The notes beneath the pieces are model-generated. The model did no database searches and had not been told where the DNA came from. It saw only the letters and a program-made list of their open reading frames with translations. A DNA stretch of 64,000 nt from GCA-003244245 sp049673305 (GTDB taxonomy: Bacteria > Actinomycetota > Actinomycetes > Mycobacteriales > Pseudonocardiaceae). Every line of letters starts with the position of its first letter. Positions within the stretch are counted from its first letter, which is position 1. Position numbers and translations under genes: made by a program. Shown piece after piece: positions 15,568 through 25,175 of the stretch. The stretch lies in the NCBI GenBank assembly GCA_049673305.1, contig JBATXM010000260.1, positions 1 to 64,000 of the forward strand, written 5' to 3'.

Positions 15568-16377
15568 TTGAGTTTCCTGGAGGCGATCCTCGAAGGGGTC
15601 AGAGCGGACCTCGCGGTCCGCGAAGCCGCCGTCGATTTCGCCGAGATCAAGCGGCGCGCTACCCGGGTGCCGGCTCCCCGAGACGCGCTGACCGCGTTGC
15701 GGGGACCAGGGATCGGCGTGATCGCCGAAGTGAAGCGCCGCAGCCCGTCCCGGGGGACCCTAGCCGATATTCCGGATCCGGCCGCGCTCGCCGCGAACTA
15801 CGCTGAGGCCGGCGCCCGCATGATCAGTGTGCTGACCGAGGGCCGGTGTTTTGGTGGCTCGTTGGCCGACTTGGACGCAGTGCGCGCCGTGGTGGACATC
15901 CCGGTGCTGCGCAAGGACTTTATCGTCAGCCCATACCAGGTGCACGAGGCACGAGCGCACGGCGCAGACGTGGTGCTGTTGATCGTCGCCGCGCTGGAGC
16001 AGAACGCGCTGGTGGCGCTCCTCGACCGGGTCGAGTCGCTGGGGATGGCCGCGTTGGTCGAGGTGCACGTCGCCGAGGAAGCTGACCGTGCGCTGGAGGC
16101 CGGCGCGACCCTCATCGGAGTCAACGCTCGTGACCTGCATACTTTAGTCGTGAACCCGGACGTTTTCAGCAGAATCGCGCCGGGGCTACCGGGTGGGGTG
16201 CTGCGCGTCGCCGAGTCCGGGGTGCGCGGACCTGCGGATCTGCTGGCCTACGCCGGTGCGGGTGCTGATGCGGTGCTCGTCGGTGAGGGGCTGGTGACCA
16301 GCGGCGACCCCAAGGCCGCCCTCACCCAGCTCGTCACGGCGGGGTCGCACCCAGCCTGCCCCCGGCCGGCCCGGTAA
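15568..16377 (+). CDS. trpC: Indole-3-glycerol phosphate synthase TrpC
   Basis: 269 residues when started at TTG 15568 (LSFLEAILEGVRADLAVRE), which has an excellent GGGGAGAGG site one base upstream and the usual family N-terminus. An in-frame ATG at 15505 would add 21 unrelated residues. Catalytic and binding motifs: IAEVKRRSPSRG (K56), VLRKDFIVSPYQV, LVEVHVAEEADRAL, GVNARDL and VAESGV. It closes CdRP to indole-3-glycerol phosphate. It is followed 16 nt later by trpB. TrpF activity is expected from PriA. Confidence 0.95.
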   Translation: MSFLEAILEGVRADLAVREAAVDFAEIKRRATRVPAPRDALTALRGPGIGVIAEVKRRSPSRGTLADIPDPAALAANYAEAGARMISVLTEGRCFGGSLADLDAVRAVVDIPVLRKDFIVSPYQVHEARAHGADVVLLIVAALEQNALVALLDRVESLGMAALVEVHVAEEADRALEAGATLIGVNARDLHTLVVNPDVFSRIAPGLPGGVLRVAESGVRGPADLLAYAGAGADAVLVGEGLVTSGDPKAALTQLVTAGSHPACPRPAR

Positions 16378-16393
16378 GTGACCCAGAGGAGGG

Positions 16394-17635
16394 ATGAGCA
16401 GGGATATGGTCAGCATCCAGCCCGTTGCGCCCACCACCGCCCAGCCTGATTCTCGCGGCTATTTCGGCCGGTATGGCGGCCGGTTCGTGCCTGAAGCGCT
16501 CATCGCGGCCTTGGATGAGCTCGCCGCCGCCTATGCCGACGCCCGGTCAGATCCGGCGTTCACCGCTGTGCTGGACGGCCTGCTCGCTGACTACGCTGGC
16601 CGGCCCACGCCGATCACGGAGGCGCCCAGGCTCTCCGAGCACGCTGGTGGAGCGCGGATCGTGCTCAAACGCGAAGACCTCAACCACACTGGCTCCCACA
16701 AGATCAACAACGTACTGGGTCAGGCGTTGCTGACCAAGCGGATGGGTAAACCACGGGTGATCGCGGAGACCGGAGCGGGCCAGCACGGCGTCGCCACCGC
16801 CACCGCGTGCGCGCTGCTCGGGCTGCAGTGCGTGGTCTACATGGGTGAAGTGGACACCCAGCGCCAAGCGCTCAACGTCGCTCGGATGCGGCTGCTCGGC
16901 GCCGAGGTGGTGCCGGTGACGACCGGCTCCCGCACCCTGAAGGACTCCATCAACGAGGCGCTGCGGGACTGGGTGACCAATGTGGACACCACGCACTACC
17001 TGATGGGCACGGTCGCCGGGCCACACCCCTTCCCGGTGATGGTGCGCGACTTCCACAGGGTCATCGGGGTGGAGGCCCGCGAGCAGCTGCTGGCCCGCCA
17101 CGGCCGGCTGCCTGATGCGGTGGCCGCCTGCGTCGGTGGCGGCTCCAACGCGATCGGCATCTTCCATGCGTTTCTCGACGACCCGCAGGTGCGCCTGGTC
17201 GGCTTCGAGGCCGCCGGCGACGGGGTGAGCACCGGCCGGCACGCCGCGACGCTGTCCGCCGGCGAGCCCGGGATGCTGCACGGTGCGCTGTCCTACCTGC
17301 TGCAGGACTCCGATGGGCAGACCGTGGAGACACACTCGATCTCGGCCGGGCTGGACTACCCCGGCGTGGGGCCCGAGCATTCCTGGCTCAAGGATACCGG
17401 GCGAGCCGAGTATCGGCCGATCACCGACGCGCAGGCGATGGACGCTTTCCAGCTGCTGTCCCGCACCGAGGGGATCATCCCAGCGATCGAGTCGGCCCAC
17501 GCGGTGGCTGGGGCGCTGCAGCTCGGAGGGGAGCTGGGGCCGGGAGCCCTGCTGCTGGTCAACCTCTCCGGCCGGGGCGACAAGGACGTGGACACCGCGG
17601 TGAGCTGGTTCAACCTGCTGGAGGGACAATCGTGA
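16394..17635 (+). CDS. trpB: Tryptophan synthase beta chain TrpB
   Basis: 413 residues from ATG 16394 with GAGGAGG upstream. The PLP lysine is K103 in NHTGSHKINN. Other family motifs are RYGGRFVPE, ETGAGQHGVATA, CVGGGSNAIG, and EGIIPAIESAHA with LVNLSGRGDKD. It condenses indole, channelled from TrpA, with serine to give tryptophan. The stop overlaps the trpA start (GTG 17632), so the two subunits are translationally coupled. This is the standard TrpB1 type that pairs with TrpA. Confidence 0.97.
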   Translation: MSRDMVSIQPVAPTTAQPDSRGYFGRYGGRFVPEALIAALDELAAAYADARSDPAFTAVLDGLLADYAGRPTPITEAPRLSEHAGGARIVLKREDLNHTGSHKINNVLGQALLTKRMGKPRVIAETGAGQHGVATATACALLGLQCVVYMGEVDTQRQALNVARMRLLGAEVVPVTTGSRTLKDSINEALRDWVTNVDTTHYLMGTVAGPHPFPVMVRDFHRVIGVEAREQLLARHGRLPDAVAACVGGGSNAIGIFHAFLDDPQVRLVGFEAAGDGVSTGRHAATLSAGEPGMLHGALSYLLQDSDGQTVETHSISAGLDYPGVGPEHSWLKDTGRAEYRPITDAQAMDAFQLLSRTEGIIPAIESAHAVAGALQLGGELGPGALLLVNLSGRGDKDVDTAVSWFNLLEGQS

Positions 17636-18435
17636 CCGCCCGGCTCGCGCCACTGTTCGAGGCCTGCGCTGCGCAGCATCGAGCCGCGCTGATCGGCTAC
17701 CTGCCCGCCGGTTACCCGACGGTGGAGGGCTCGCGGACGCTGCTGCACGCCATGCTGGAGAGCGGTTGCGACCTGGTCGAGGTCGGAGTGCCCTACTCCG
17801 ACCCGGTGCTGGACGGGCCGACCATCCAGGCCGCTGCGGACACCGCCTTGCGCGGCGGGTTTCGGCTGCGCGACGTGCTCTCGGTGGTGGAGTCAATCTC
17901 TGGCACAGGCGGGCGGGCGGTGGTGATGACCTACTGGAACCCGGTGCACCGCTACGGCGTGGACGCTTTCGCCCGGGATCTCGCCGTGGCGGGGGGACTT
18001 GGCGTCATCACCCCCGACCTAATTCCGGACGAGGCGGGGCCCTGGCTCGCTGCGGCGCGGGCGCACGACCTGGACCGGATCTTCCTGGTCGCTCCCTCAT
18101 CCACCGACCAGCGCCTGGCGGCGACTGCGGCGGCGACCCGTGGCTTCCTCTACGCGAGCTCCGTGATGGGTGTGACCGGTGCCCGGGACGTGGTGAGCAG
18201 TGCCGCTGGAGAGCTGGTCAGCCGGGCGCGGAAATACGCGTCGGGCCTGCCGGTGGGCGTCGGGCTGGGTATACGCAACGGTGCACAGGCCGCCGAAGTG
18301 GCGGCCTTCGCCGACGCCGTGATCGTAGGCGCAGCCTTCGTCACCGCCGCCGCCGACGGTGGCGAGCCCGCAGTCCGCGCGCTGGCCACCGACCTCGCCA
18401 CCGGAGTCCGCCGCCCTGCCCCGCAACCCGTCTAA
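17632..18435 (+). CDS. trpA: Tryptophan synthase alpha chain TrpA
   Basis: 267 residues from GTG 17632, overlapping trpB by 4 nt. Catalytic E50 and D61 lie in DLVEVGVPYSDPVLDGPTIQ, and the phosphate-binding loop is in VGLGIRNGAQ. It cleaves indole-3-glycerol phosphate to indole and G3P inside the TrpA2B2 complex. It is the last gene of the his-trp run and overlaps the stop of the convergent FAD monooxygenase gene by 4 nt, so the operon ends here without an intergenic terminator. Confidence 0.96.
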   Translation: MTARLAPLFEACAAQHRAALIGYLPAGYPTVEGSRTLLHAMLESGCDLVEVGVPYSDPVLDGPTIQAAADTALRGGFRLRDVLSVVESISGTGGRAVVMTYWNPVHRYGVDAFARDLAVAGGLGVITPDLIPDEAGPWLAAARAHDLDRIFLVAPSSTDQRLAATAAATRGFLYASSVMGVTGARDVVSSAAGELVSRARKYASGLPVGVGLGIRNGAQAAEVAAFADAVIVGAAFVTAAADGGEPAVRALATDLATGVRRPAPQPV

Positions 18436-19889
18436 ACCTCGCGGCCGACCTGATCAACAGCGAAGTAGTGACGTGCCCAGGTCGGGAACTTGGCTGCTGC
18501 TCCTATCCAGGCGAGGTAGCCGTCTGGGCGAACGAGGACGAGCTGGTCGATGGGCCGGGCGGGAATCACGGGGTCGACCTGGGGTGGCAGGGCGAGCTGA
18601 GAAGCGTCGGTGCCGACCAGGACGAACCGGCCACCGCGTAGCGCGTCGTAGAGGCAGCCGTTGGCCAGTGGGATGTTGGGCGCGCGGGAGCCCACTCGGC
18701 GGTCCGCGCCGCGCGGGGCGGGATAGCGGAACCCGATGCCGGAGATGCTGCCGGTGACCTTGGCGGCGATCGGTGGTAGCCGCAGGGCCGCTCGGAGGAG
18801 AATGTTGCGTATTTGGCGCCCGAGCCATGGTCTGATCACGATTAGTCGAATGAGCGCGTCGCTGCTGAACAGGACCTCCCGCCCGATTGGGTGCCGTTCG
18901 GTGTGGTAAGTGTTCAGTAGTTGCTCGCCACCCCACCCGTGGACGGCGGCGGCCAACTTCCAGCCCAGGTTCGCGGCGTCCTGCATTCCGGTGTTCATGC
19001 CTTGCCCGCCGGCCGGGGAGTGGCAGTGCGCGGCGTCACCGGCGAGAAATGCCCGTCCCACCCGGTAGCTCGGGACCAGGCGCTCGTCGCTGTGGAAGCG
19101 GGAGAGCCAGCGCGCGTCGTGCATCCCGAAGTCGGTGCCCAGGGCGCTGCTGGTCACCTCCCGGATTTCGTCGAGTTCTACAGGGACGGAGTCGTCGACC
19201 TGGTGGCGTCGGTTCCAGGCGATGATGCGATACCACCCGTCGCCGAACGGGACGAGGAAGGCGAAGCCCTCGTCGCTGCTGTTGACCGCCAGCACGTCGC
19301 TGGGTGGGGAGCTGAGTCGCACGTCAGCTAGCATGATCGACTTGATGACCGGGTGGCCAGGGAAGGGTAGCCCGAGCGACGCTCGGACCATGCTGTTCAC
19401 CCCGTCCGCGCCGACCACATAAGACGCACGGCAAGTCGCATCCGCGCAGTCGGCGGTGCGCACCGCGACGTCGACTCCTTGCGCGTCCTGAGTGAGCCCG
19501 GTGACCTTGGCGCCTCGAACGACGTTGACCCCAAGCCGGTCGACTCGCCGCTGGAGTACCCGCTCGGTCTCGTACTGAGGGGTAACCAACACCGAGTTGA
19601 ACTCGGAAGGCAATGCCGTCAGATCGATCCGCGCGCTGCCGAGCAGCTGCAGCGTCCGCACCTGCGTGCCAGTCTTGGCGAGCTCGCGAGCTAGGCCGCG
19701 AATCTCCAGCATCTCCATGGTGCGGGCGTGCACCGCGAACGCGCGGGTCAGGTTCGACTCCTCGAGTCGCCGTTCCAGGATGATGACCCTGACGCCGGCT
19801 TCGGCCAGGTCTCCAGCCAGCAATAGGCCGGTCGGGCCGGCCCCGACCACCACGACGTCCACTTCCTCTTCCTCAGGAAGCTGGCTCAT
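18432..19889 (-). CDS. FAD-dependent aromatic-ring monooxygenase
   Basis: 485 residues from ATG 19889, with GGCGGAAG upstream. The open frame continues upstream over the start of lgt, but that part is not protein-like. The N-terminal Rossmann motif VVVVGAGPTGLLLAGDLAEAG binds the FAD ADP moiety; VVGADGVNSMVRASLG (DG motif) and FLAGDAAHCHSPAGGQGMN (GD motif) complete the PHBH/UbiH-type fold. A thioredoxin-like C-terminal part (RFVLVGTDASQ..., QLVLVRPDGYLAWIG) is typical of the phenol and polyketide hydroxylase subclass. It hydroxylates an aromatic or polyketide substrate with NAD(P)H and O2. It sits alone on the reverse strand between trpA and lgt, so the substrate cannot be deduced. Confidence 0.9.
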   Translation of the reverse strand: MSQLPEEEEVDVVVVGAGPTGLLLAGDLAEAGVRVIILERRLEESNLTRAFAVHARTMEMLEIRGLARELAKTGTQVRTLQLLGSARIDLTALPSEFNSVLVTPQYETERVLQRRVDRLGVNVVRGAKVTGLTQDAQGVDVAVRTADCADATCRASYVVGADGVNSMVRASLGLPFPGHPVIKSIMLADVRLSSPPSDVLAVNSSDEGFAFLVPFGDGWYRIIAWNRRHQVDDSVPVELDEIREVTSSALGTDFGMHDARWLSRFHSDERLVPSYRVGRAFLAGDAAHCHSPAGGQGMNTGMQDAANLGWKLAAAVHGWGGEQLLNTYHTERHPIGREVLFSSDALIRLIVIRPWLGRQIRNILLRAALRLPPIAAKVTGSISGIGFRYPAPRGADRRVGSRAPNIPLANGCLYDALRGGRFVLVGTDASQLALPPQVDPVIPARPIDQLVLVRPDGYLAWIGAAAKFPTWARHYFAVDQVGREV

Positions 19890-20012
19890 GTCTTCCGCCT
19901 CTCTCCAGGGGTGGCCAACCACTTCCTGCGCCGCTGGGAGAGCGGCTTGGCCGGCGGCCGTCGGCGAGGAGGTCCGCGGCTGTGCGGTACGGGTGGGAGA
20001 TACCGTGTTGCC

Positions 20013-20891
20013 GTGCCAATTCTCGCTAGCATACCCAGTCCGGACCGGGGGGTCTGGTATCTGGGACCGTTGCCGATCCGCGCCTACGCGCTGTGCATTA
20101 TTGCCGCGATCCTTGTGGCCATCCTGTGGGGGGAACGTCGCTGGCAAGCCCGGGGTGGTCAAGCCGGGACGGTGACCGACATCGCGGTGTTCGCGGTTCC
20201 GTTCGGTCTGGTCGGCGGCCGCCTTTACCATGTGGCCACGGACTGGGAGAAGTACTTCGGACCCGGTGGAGATCCGATCGCGGCGCTGAAGATCTGGCAG
20301 GGCGGGCTCGGCATCTGGGGGGCGATCGCGCTCGGCGGTCTGGGAGCCTGGATCGGCTGCCGACGCCGGGGCATCCCGCTGCCCGCGCTGGCAGACGCGC
20401 TCGCGCCAGCGATTGTCGCCGCACAGGCGATCGGCCGAGTGGGCAACTGGTTCAACCAGGAGCTTTACGGCGGTCCCACCTCGTTGCCTTGGGGATTGCA
20501 GATTCGCGAGCGGGTGAATCCGGACACCGGCGTGCCCGATTCGCTCAATGGGATCGCCCAGGGCCCACCGGTGGCGATCGTCCACCCCACCTTCCTGTAC
20601 GAAATGCTGTGGAACCTGGGTGTCGCGGCGTTGGTCGTGTGGGCTGACCGGCGTTTCCGGCTGGGTCATGGGCGAGCCTTCGCCCTGTACGTCGCGGGGT
20701 ACACCGCTGGCCGATTCTGGATCGAGCTGATGCGGGCTGATCCAGCTACGATGATCTTCGGTCTGCGGATCAATGTGATCACTTCAGTGGTGGTGTTCCT
20801 CAGCGCGGCGCTCTACCTGACGCTGGCCCGCCGCGGCCGGGAAGATCCGGAGACGCTCACGGCGCCCCAGCAGATCGCGCTGGCCTCCTAG
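20013..20891 (+). CDS. lgt: Prolipoprotein diacylglyceryl transferase Lgt
   Basis: 292 residues from GTG 20013 (VPILASIPSPDRGVWYLG), the normal family start; the longer open frame upstream overlaps the monooxygenase promoter region. About seven hydrophobic segments. The Lgt signature is GRVGNWFNQELYGGPT, with the conserved Arg in GYTAGRFWIELMRAD. It transfers diacylglycerol from phosphatidylglycerol to the lipobox cysteine of prolipoproteins at the membrane. A potential substrate in this window is the solute-binding lipoprotein at 5706-7001. Confidence 0.95.
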   Translation: MPILASIPSPDRGVWYLGPLPIRAYALCIIAAILVAILWGERRWQARGGQAGTVTDIAVFAVPFGLVGGRLYHVATDWEKYFGPGGDPIAALKIWQGGLGIWGAIALGGLGAWIGCRRRGIPLPALADALAPAIVAAQAIGRVGNWFNQELYGGPTSLPWGLQIRERVNPDTGVPDSLNGIAQGPPVAIVHPTFLYEMLWNLGVAALVVWADRRFRLGHGRAFALYVAGYTAGRFWIELMRADPATMIFGLRINVITSVVVFLSAALYLTLARRGREDPETLTAPQQIALAS

Positions 20892-20952
20892 CCGCCTGAT
20901 GGACACCTGCCGGTTGCCGGGTCTGTCGAGACCCACCGCTAAACTGCCCGTT

Positions 20953-22377
20953 ATGAGTAGACGCGCAAAGATTGTCTGTACCCTCGGCCCGGTCACCGCA
21001 AACCCGGAGAAGATCCGACAGCTGGTCAGGGCGGGTATGGACGTTGCTCGCCTGAACTTCAGTCACGGTACCCATGATGAGCATGCGCGGGTCTTTTCGA
21101 TGGTTCGGGAAGCCAGCGACGAGTCCGGCAGGGCGGTGGGGATCCTGGCTGACTTGCAGGGGCCCAAGATCCGGCTGGGGCGATTCGCCGCCGGTCCGGT
21201 GCAGTGGCACCCCGGTGACGTGGTGCGGGTGACCGTAGAGGACGTCATCGGTACTCACGACCGGGTTTCCACCACCTATGCGGGGCTCGCCAAGGATGCC
21301 CGCGAAGGTGATCGGCTCCTTGTCGACGACGGCAAGGTCGCGCTGCTGGTGCGCAAGACCGAGGACACCGACGTGGTCTGCGAGGTGACCGAGGGCGGCT
21401 TGGTGAGTGACCACAAGGGCCTGTCCCTGCCAGGGATGAGCGTCTCAGTGCCTGCGCTGTCCGCCAAGGACATCGCTGACCTGGAGTTTGCGCTGCGGTT
21501 GCGGGTGGACATGGTGGCGCTGTCGTTCGTACGCTCCCCGGCTGATATCGATCTGGTGCACCGTGTGATGGACGGGGTGCCAGGCGGCCGGCTGCCGGTG
21601 ATCGCCAAAATAGAGAAGCCAGAGGCGGTGGACAACCTCGAGGCGATCGTGCTGGCTTTCGACGCGGTGATGGTGGCCCGTGGTGATCTCGGGGTTGAGC
21701 TGCCCTTGGAGAATGTTCCGCTGGTGCAGAAGCGGGCTATCCAGGTCGCCAGGGAGAACGCTAAACCGATCATCGTGGCCACTCAGATGCTCGACTCCAT
21801 GATCGGCAATGCCCGACCGACGAGGGCAGAGGCCTCGGATGTGGCCAACGCGGTGCTCGACGGGGCTGACGCGGTGATGCTCTCCGGGGAGACCAGCGTC
21901 GGTCGGTACCCGATCGAATCGGTGGAAACGATGAGTCGCATCGTGGAGGCCGTGGAAGTCGGCTCGCCGAACGTCCCACCGCTGAACCACGTGCCGCGGA
22001 CTAAGCGGGGTGTGCTGTCCTACGCGGCCCGGGACATCGGAGAGCGACTGGAGGCCAAGGCCCTGGCGGCGTTCACCCAGTCCGGTGACACCGTCCGCAG
22101 GCTGGCCCGGCTGCACACCCACCTGCCGCTGCTGGCGTTCACCCCCGAGGCCCCGGTGCGCAACCAGCTCACGCTGACCTGGGGCACCGAGACTTTCCTC
22201 GTCCCGCGGGTTGAGACCACCGATGCGATGGTCCGGCAGGTGGATCACGCGATGCTCTCAATCGGGCGTTATCAGCCAGGTGATCTCGTAGTGATCGTGG
22301 CGGGATCTCCCCCGGCCACGGAGGGCTCCACGAACCTCGTCCGGGTGCACCGCTTGGGCGAGGAGGACCTTGGCTGA
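20953..22377 (+). CDS. pyk: Pyruvate kinase
   Basis: 474 residues from ATG 20953 (MSRRAKIVCTLGPVTAN), preferred to an in-frame start at 20899 that adds a non-family segment. Motifs: RLNFSHGTHDEH, ADLQGPKIR, IAKIEKPEAVDNL with the catalytic lysine, MVARGDLGVELP, IVATQMLDSM and MLSGETSVGRYP. It converts PEP and ADP to pyruvate and ATP. The lgt-pyk order is common in actinobacteria. It ends 11 nt from the stop of the convergent uvrB. Confidence 0.97.
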   Translation: MSRRAKIVCTLGPVTANPEKIRQLVRAGMDVARLNFSHGTHDEHARVFSMVREASDESGRAVGILADLQGPKIRLGRFAAGPVQWHPGDVVRVTVEDVIGTHDRVSTTYAGLAKDAREGDRLLVDDGKVALLVRKTEDTDVVCEVTEGGLVSDHKGLSLPGMSVSVPALSAKDIADLEFALRLRVDMVALSFVRSPADIDLVHRVMDGVPGGRLPVIAKIEKPEAVDNLEAIVLAFDAVMVARGDLGVELPLENVPLVQKRAIQVARENAKPIIVATQMLDSMIGNARPTRAEASDVANAVLDGADAVMLSGETSVGRYPIESVETMSRIVEAVEVGSPNVPPLNHVPRTKRGVLSYAARDIGERLEAKALAAFTQSGDTVRRLARLHTHLPLLAFTPEAPVRNQLTLTWGTETFLVPRVETTDAMVRQVDHAMLSIGRYQPGDLVVIVAGSPPATEGSTNLVRVHRLGEEDLG

Positions 22378-22388
22378 CGCCGAGGCAG

Positions 22389-24566
22389 CTAGCGCAGACC
22401 GGCGACGTCCATGCCGCGGAGCTCTTTCTTCAAGTCGGCGATCTCGTCCCGGAGCCGGGCGGCCAGCTCAAACTGCAGCTCTCGAGCCGCACTCATCATC
22501 TGGTCGGTGAGCTGCTGCACCAGATTCGCGAGATCGGCGCGAGGCATCGACGTGATGTCTCGACTCTCCAACGCGCCAGCGCTACCCCGGGGCCGTCCTG
22601 GCTCGCCGGCGGCGCGCTTGCCCCGGGAGGCGTTGCGGCCGGATCCCCCCACCTGCACCGCAACTGTGTCCGAGGTATCGCTGGCCTCGGCGTACACCCG
22701 CTCGAGGATATCGTTGATCTTCTTGCGCAGCGGCTGCGGGTCGACCCCGCGTTCGGTGTTGTAGGCGACCTGCTTGGCTCGCCGCCGGTTGGTCTCGTCG
22801 ATGGCCCGGCGCATTGAGTTGGTGACTGTGTCAGCGTACATGTGCACTTGGCCGGACACGTTACGGGCGGCCCGGCCGATGGTCTGGATCAAGGAGGTCC
22901 CACTGCGCAGGAAACCCTCCTTGTCCGCGTCCAGGATCGCCACTAGTGACACTTCGGGCAGGTCCAGGCCCTCACGGAGTAAGTTGATCCCGACCAGCAC
23001 ATCGAACTCGCCCAGCCGCAGCTGCCTTAGCAGCTCCACCCGACGCAACGTGTCTATATCGGAGTGCAGGTAGCGGACCCGAATGCCGAGCTCAAGCAGG
23101 TAGTCGGTGAGGTCCTCAGCCATCTTCTTGGTCAACGTGGTGACCAGCACCCGTTCGTTGCGCTCAGCGCGGATTCGTATCTCGTGTACCAGGTCATCGA
23201 TTTGGCCCTTGGTTGGTTTCACGACGACCTCTGGGTCCACCAGGCCCGTTGGGCGGATGACCTGCTCGACGAACTCGCCACCGGACTGGGCCATCTCATA
23301 CGGCCCCGGGGTCGCCGACAGGTACACCGTCTGGCCGATCCGGTCCTGGAACTCTTCCCAGCTCAACGGCCGGTTGTCCAGTGCGGAAGGCAACCGGAAA
23401 CCGTGCTCCACCAGGGTGCGTTTGCGCGACGCGTCACCCTCGTACATTCCGCCGATCTGCGGCACCGTGACATGCGACTCATCAATGATCAGCAGGAAGT
23501 CCTCGGGGAAATAGTCCAGCAAGGTGGCCGGTGCTGAGCCGGCCGCACGCCCGTCGATATGCCGCGAGTAGTTCTCGATACCGGAGCAGAATCCAACCTG
23601 ACGCATCATCTCCACGTCGTACTGGGTCCGCATCCGTATCCGCTGAGCCTCCAGCAGCTTTCCTTGCTTCTCCAGCGCGGCAAGCCGGTCTGCCAGCTCG
23701 GATTCGATGCCGGTGATTGCGCGCTCCATCCGCTCCGGCCCGGCGACGTAGTGTGTCGCTGGGAAGATTCGCACCTCGGGCACCTCCCGTACCACCTCCC
23801 CAGTGAGCGGGTGCAGGTAATAGAGCGACTCAACCTCATCACCGAAGAAGTCGATGCGGACCGCGAGTTCTTCATAGGCAGGGATGACTTCCACGGTGTC
23901 ACCGCGGACCCGAAACGTCCCTCGGGCGAAAGCAAGGTCGTTTCGGGTGTAGTGGATGTTGACCAGAGCCCGCAGCAGCGCATCGCGCCCGATCTCCCCA
24001 CCGAGGGGCACCTGGATCGACTGGTTCAGGTATTCCTGAGGGGTACCGAGCCCGTAGATGCAGGACACCGAGGCGACGACGACGACGTCACGCCGGGTGA
24101 GCAGCGACATCGTGGCAGAGTGCCGCAACCGCTCCACGTCATCGTTGATCGAAGAGTCCTTCTCGATGTAGGTGTCGGTCTGCGGGACGTACGCCTCGGG
24201 CTGGTAGTAATCGTAATAGGAGACGAAATACTCCACCGCGTTGTTCGGGAAGTAGTCCCGCAGCTCATGGGCCAGCTGGGCGGCGAGGGTCTTGTTCGGC
24301 GCCATCACCAGCGTCGGACGCTGCACCCGCTCGATCAACCAGGCAGCGGTGGCTGACTTACCCGTTCCGGTGGCGCCCAGCAGCACGACGTCACGCTCAC
24401 CGGCGATGACCCGGCGCTCCAGCTCATCGATAGCGGATGGTTGGTCTCCGGCGGGAGCATAGTCGCTCACCATCTGGAACCGGCCCGGAGCCCGGGACGT
24501 CGTTCCGAGCGGACGGAACTCGGAGCGGGGGAGCAGGTCGCGCTGGGTGGCGACGGCATCGGTCAT
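22389..24566 (-). CDS. uvrB: UvrABC system protein B
   Basis: 725 residues from ATG 24566 (MTDAVATQRDLLPRSEFRP). The open frame runs further upstream, but that part overlaps the divergent DUF402 gene. Walker A is LLGATGTGKSATAA. The tyrosine-rich beta-hairpin YYDYYQPEAYVPQTDTYIEK inserts between DNA strands. Helicase motifs include LLIIDESHV and TIGRAARN, and the C-terminal UVR domain AARELQFELAARLRDEI binds UvrC. It verifies damage after UvrA loading in nucleotide excision repair. It is transcribed divergently from the DUF402 gene across 57 bp. Confidence 0.97.
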   Translation of the reverse strand: MTDAVATQRDLLPRSEFRPLGTTSRAPGRFQMVSDYAPAGDQPSAIDELERRVIAGERDVVLLGATGTGKSATAAWLIERVQRPTLVMAPNKTLAAQLAHELRDYFPNNAVEYFVSYYDYYQPEAYVPQTDTYIEKDSSINDDVERLRHSATMSLLTRRDVVVVASVSCIYGLGTPQEYLNQSIQVPLGGEIGRDALLRALVNIHYTRNDLAFARGTFRVRGDTVEVIPAYEELAVRIDFFGDEVESLYYLHPLTGEVVREVPEVRIFPATHYVAGPERMERAITGIESELADRLAALEKQGKLLEAQRIRMRTQYDVEMMRQVGFCSGIENYSRHIDGRAAGSAPATLLDYFPEDFLLIIDESHVTVPQIGGMYEGDASRKRTLVEHGFRLPSALDNRPLSWEEFQDRIGQTVYLSATPGPYEMAQSGGEFVEQVIRPTGLVDPEVVVKPTKGQIDDLVHEIRIRAERNERVLVTTLTKKMAEDLTDYLLELGIRVRYLHSDIDTLRRVELLRQLRLGEFDVLVGINLLREGLDLPEVSLVAILDADKEGFLRSGTSLIQTIGRAARNVSGQVHMYADTVTNSMRRAIDETNRRRAKQVAYNTERGVDPQPLRKKINDILERVYAEASDTSDTVAVQVGGSGRNASRGKRAAGEPGRPRGSAGALESRDITSMPRADLANLVQQLTDQMMSAARELQFELAARLRDEIADLKKELRGMDVAGLR

Positions 24567-24623
24567 GGCATTGAGGGTATGCCGGGACCCTGACAGTGGC
24601 GTCCTCGCGTAGGGTCGGTCGCC

Positions 24624-25172
24624 ATGACGGCCTCGCACGGACTGAGTGCGCAAGCCCCGCCGCACATCCACCCTCCCAAGGTTGAAGTGTTCGATCTGGA
24701 CGCCATGACCAACACTGATCCCAAGGGAATCGTCCGCGCAGTCCGCGAATACCGGGTCGAGCCATTCGGCCTCTACGTCGGCCGCGACGTCGTCGACCAT
24801 CCGTCGATCCACGCCCTGGAGTCCTGGCTGCTGCCTGAGCTGGGACTGCGGATCACTGATTGGTTCTATTCTCCCGGGCACGAATGGGAGGACCACTTCT
24901 ACCTTGACGTGGTGCGCATCGACGTCGACGCGAGGTGCTGGCGCACCGAGGACCACTATCTGGATCTTGTGGTGCGGCCCGGCCGTGGTGTCGACGTGCT
25001 CGACACTGATGAGTTGCTGGATGCGGTCGTCGCTGGGCTGTTGGATCGATCCACGGCGCAGGCGGCGCTAGCCACGACCTACCGCACGCTGGAGGGCCTA
25101 GCCCGGCACGGCTACTGGTTGGACCGTTGGCTGACGACGGTGGGGGTACTACTGACCTGGCGCCGGCACTGA
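24624..25172 (+). CDS. DUF402 domain protein
   Basis: 182 residues. The pattern HPPKVEVFDLDAMTNTDPKG...VREYRVEPFGLYVGRDV followed by DHFYLDVVRIDVDARCWRTE, DHYLDLVVRPGRGVDVLDTDELL is DUF402. Some DUF402 proteins are nucleoside di- or triphosphate phosphatases that use Asp and Glu residues to bind Mg2+, and the conserved D-rich core is present here. The C-terminus is helical (ALATTYRTLEGLARHG). It is divergent from uvrB and convergent with coaE, with a 22-bp tandem repeat just after its stop. Confidence 0.8.
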   Translation: MTASHGLSAQAPPHIHPPKVEVFDLDAMTNTDPKGIVRAVREYRVEPFGLYVGRDVVDHPSIHALESWLLPELGLRITDWFYSPGHEWEDHFYLDVVRIDVDARCWRTEDHYLDLVVRPGRGVDVLDTDELLDAVVAGLLDRSTAQAALATTYRTLEGLARHGYWLDRWLTTVGVLLTWRRH

Positions 25173-25175
25173 GCA

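Noticed and set aside
16547..17896. 449-residue reverse open frame opposite trpB
   Set aside because: Arg/Pro-rich antisense of a fully conserved TrpB; no start signal and no family.
19890..20669. 5' extension of the FAD monooxygenase frame, giving 745 residues
   Set aside because: The extension overlaps lgt on the other strand and is not protein-like; ATG 19889 gives the normal FAD-binding N-terminus with a good ribosome site.
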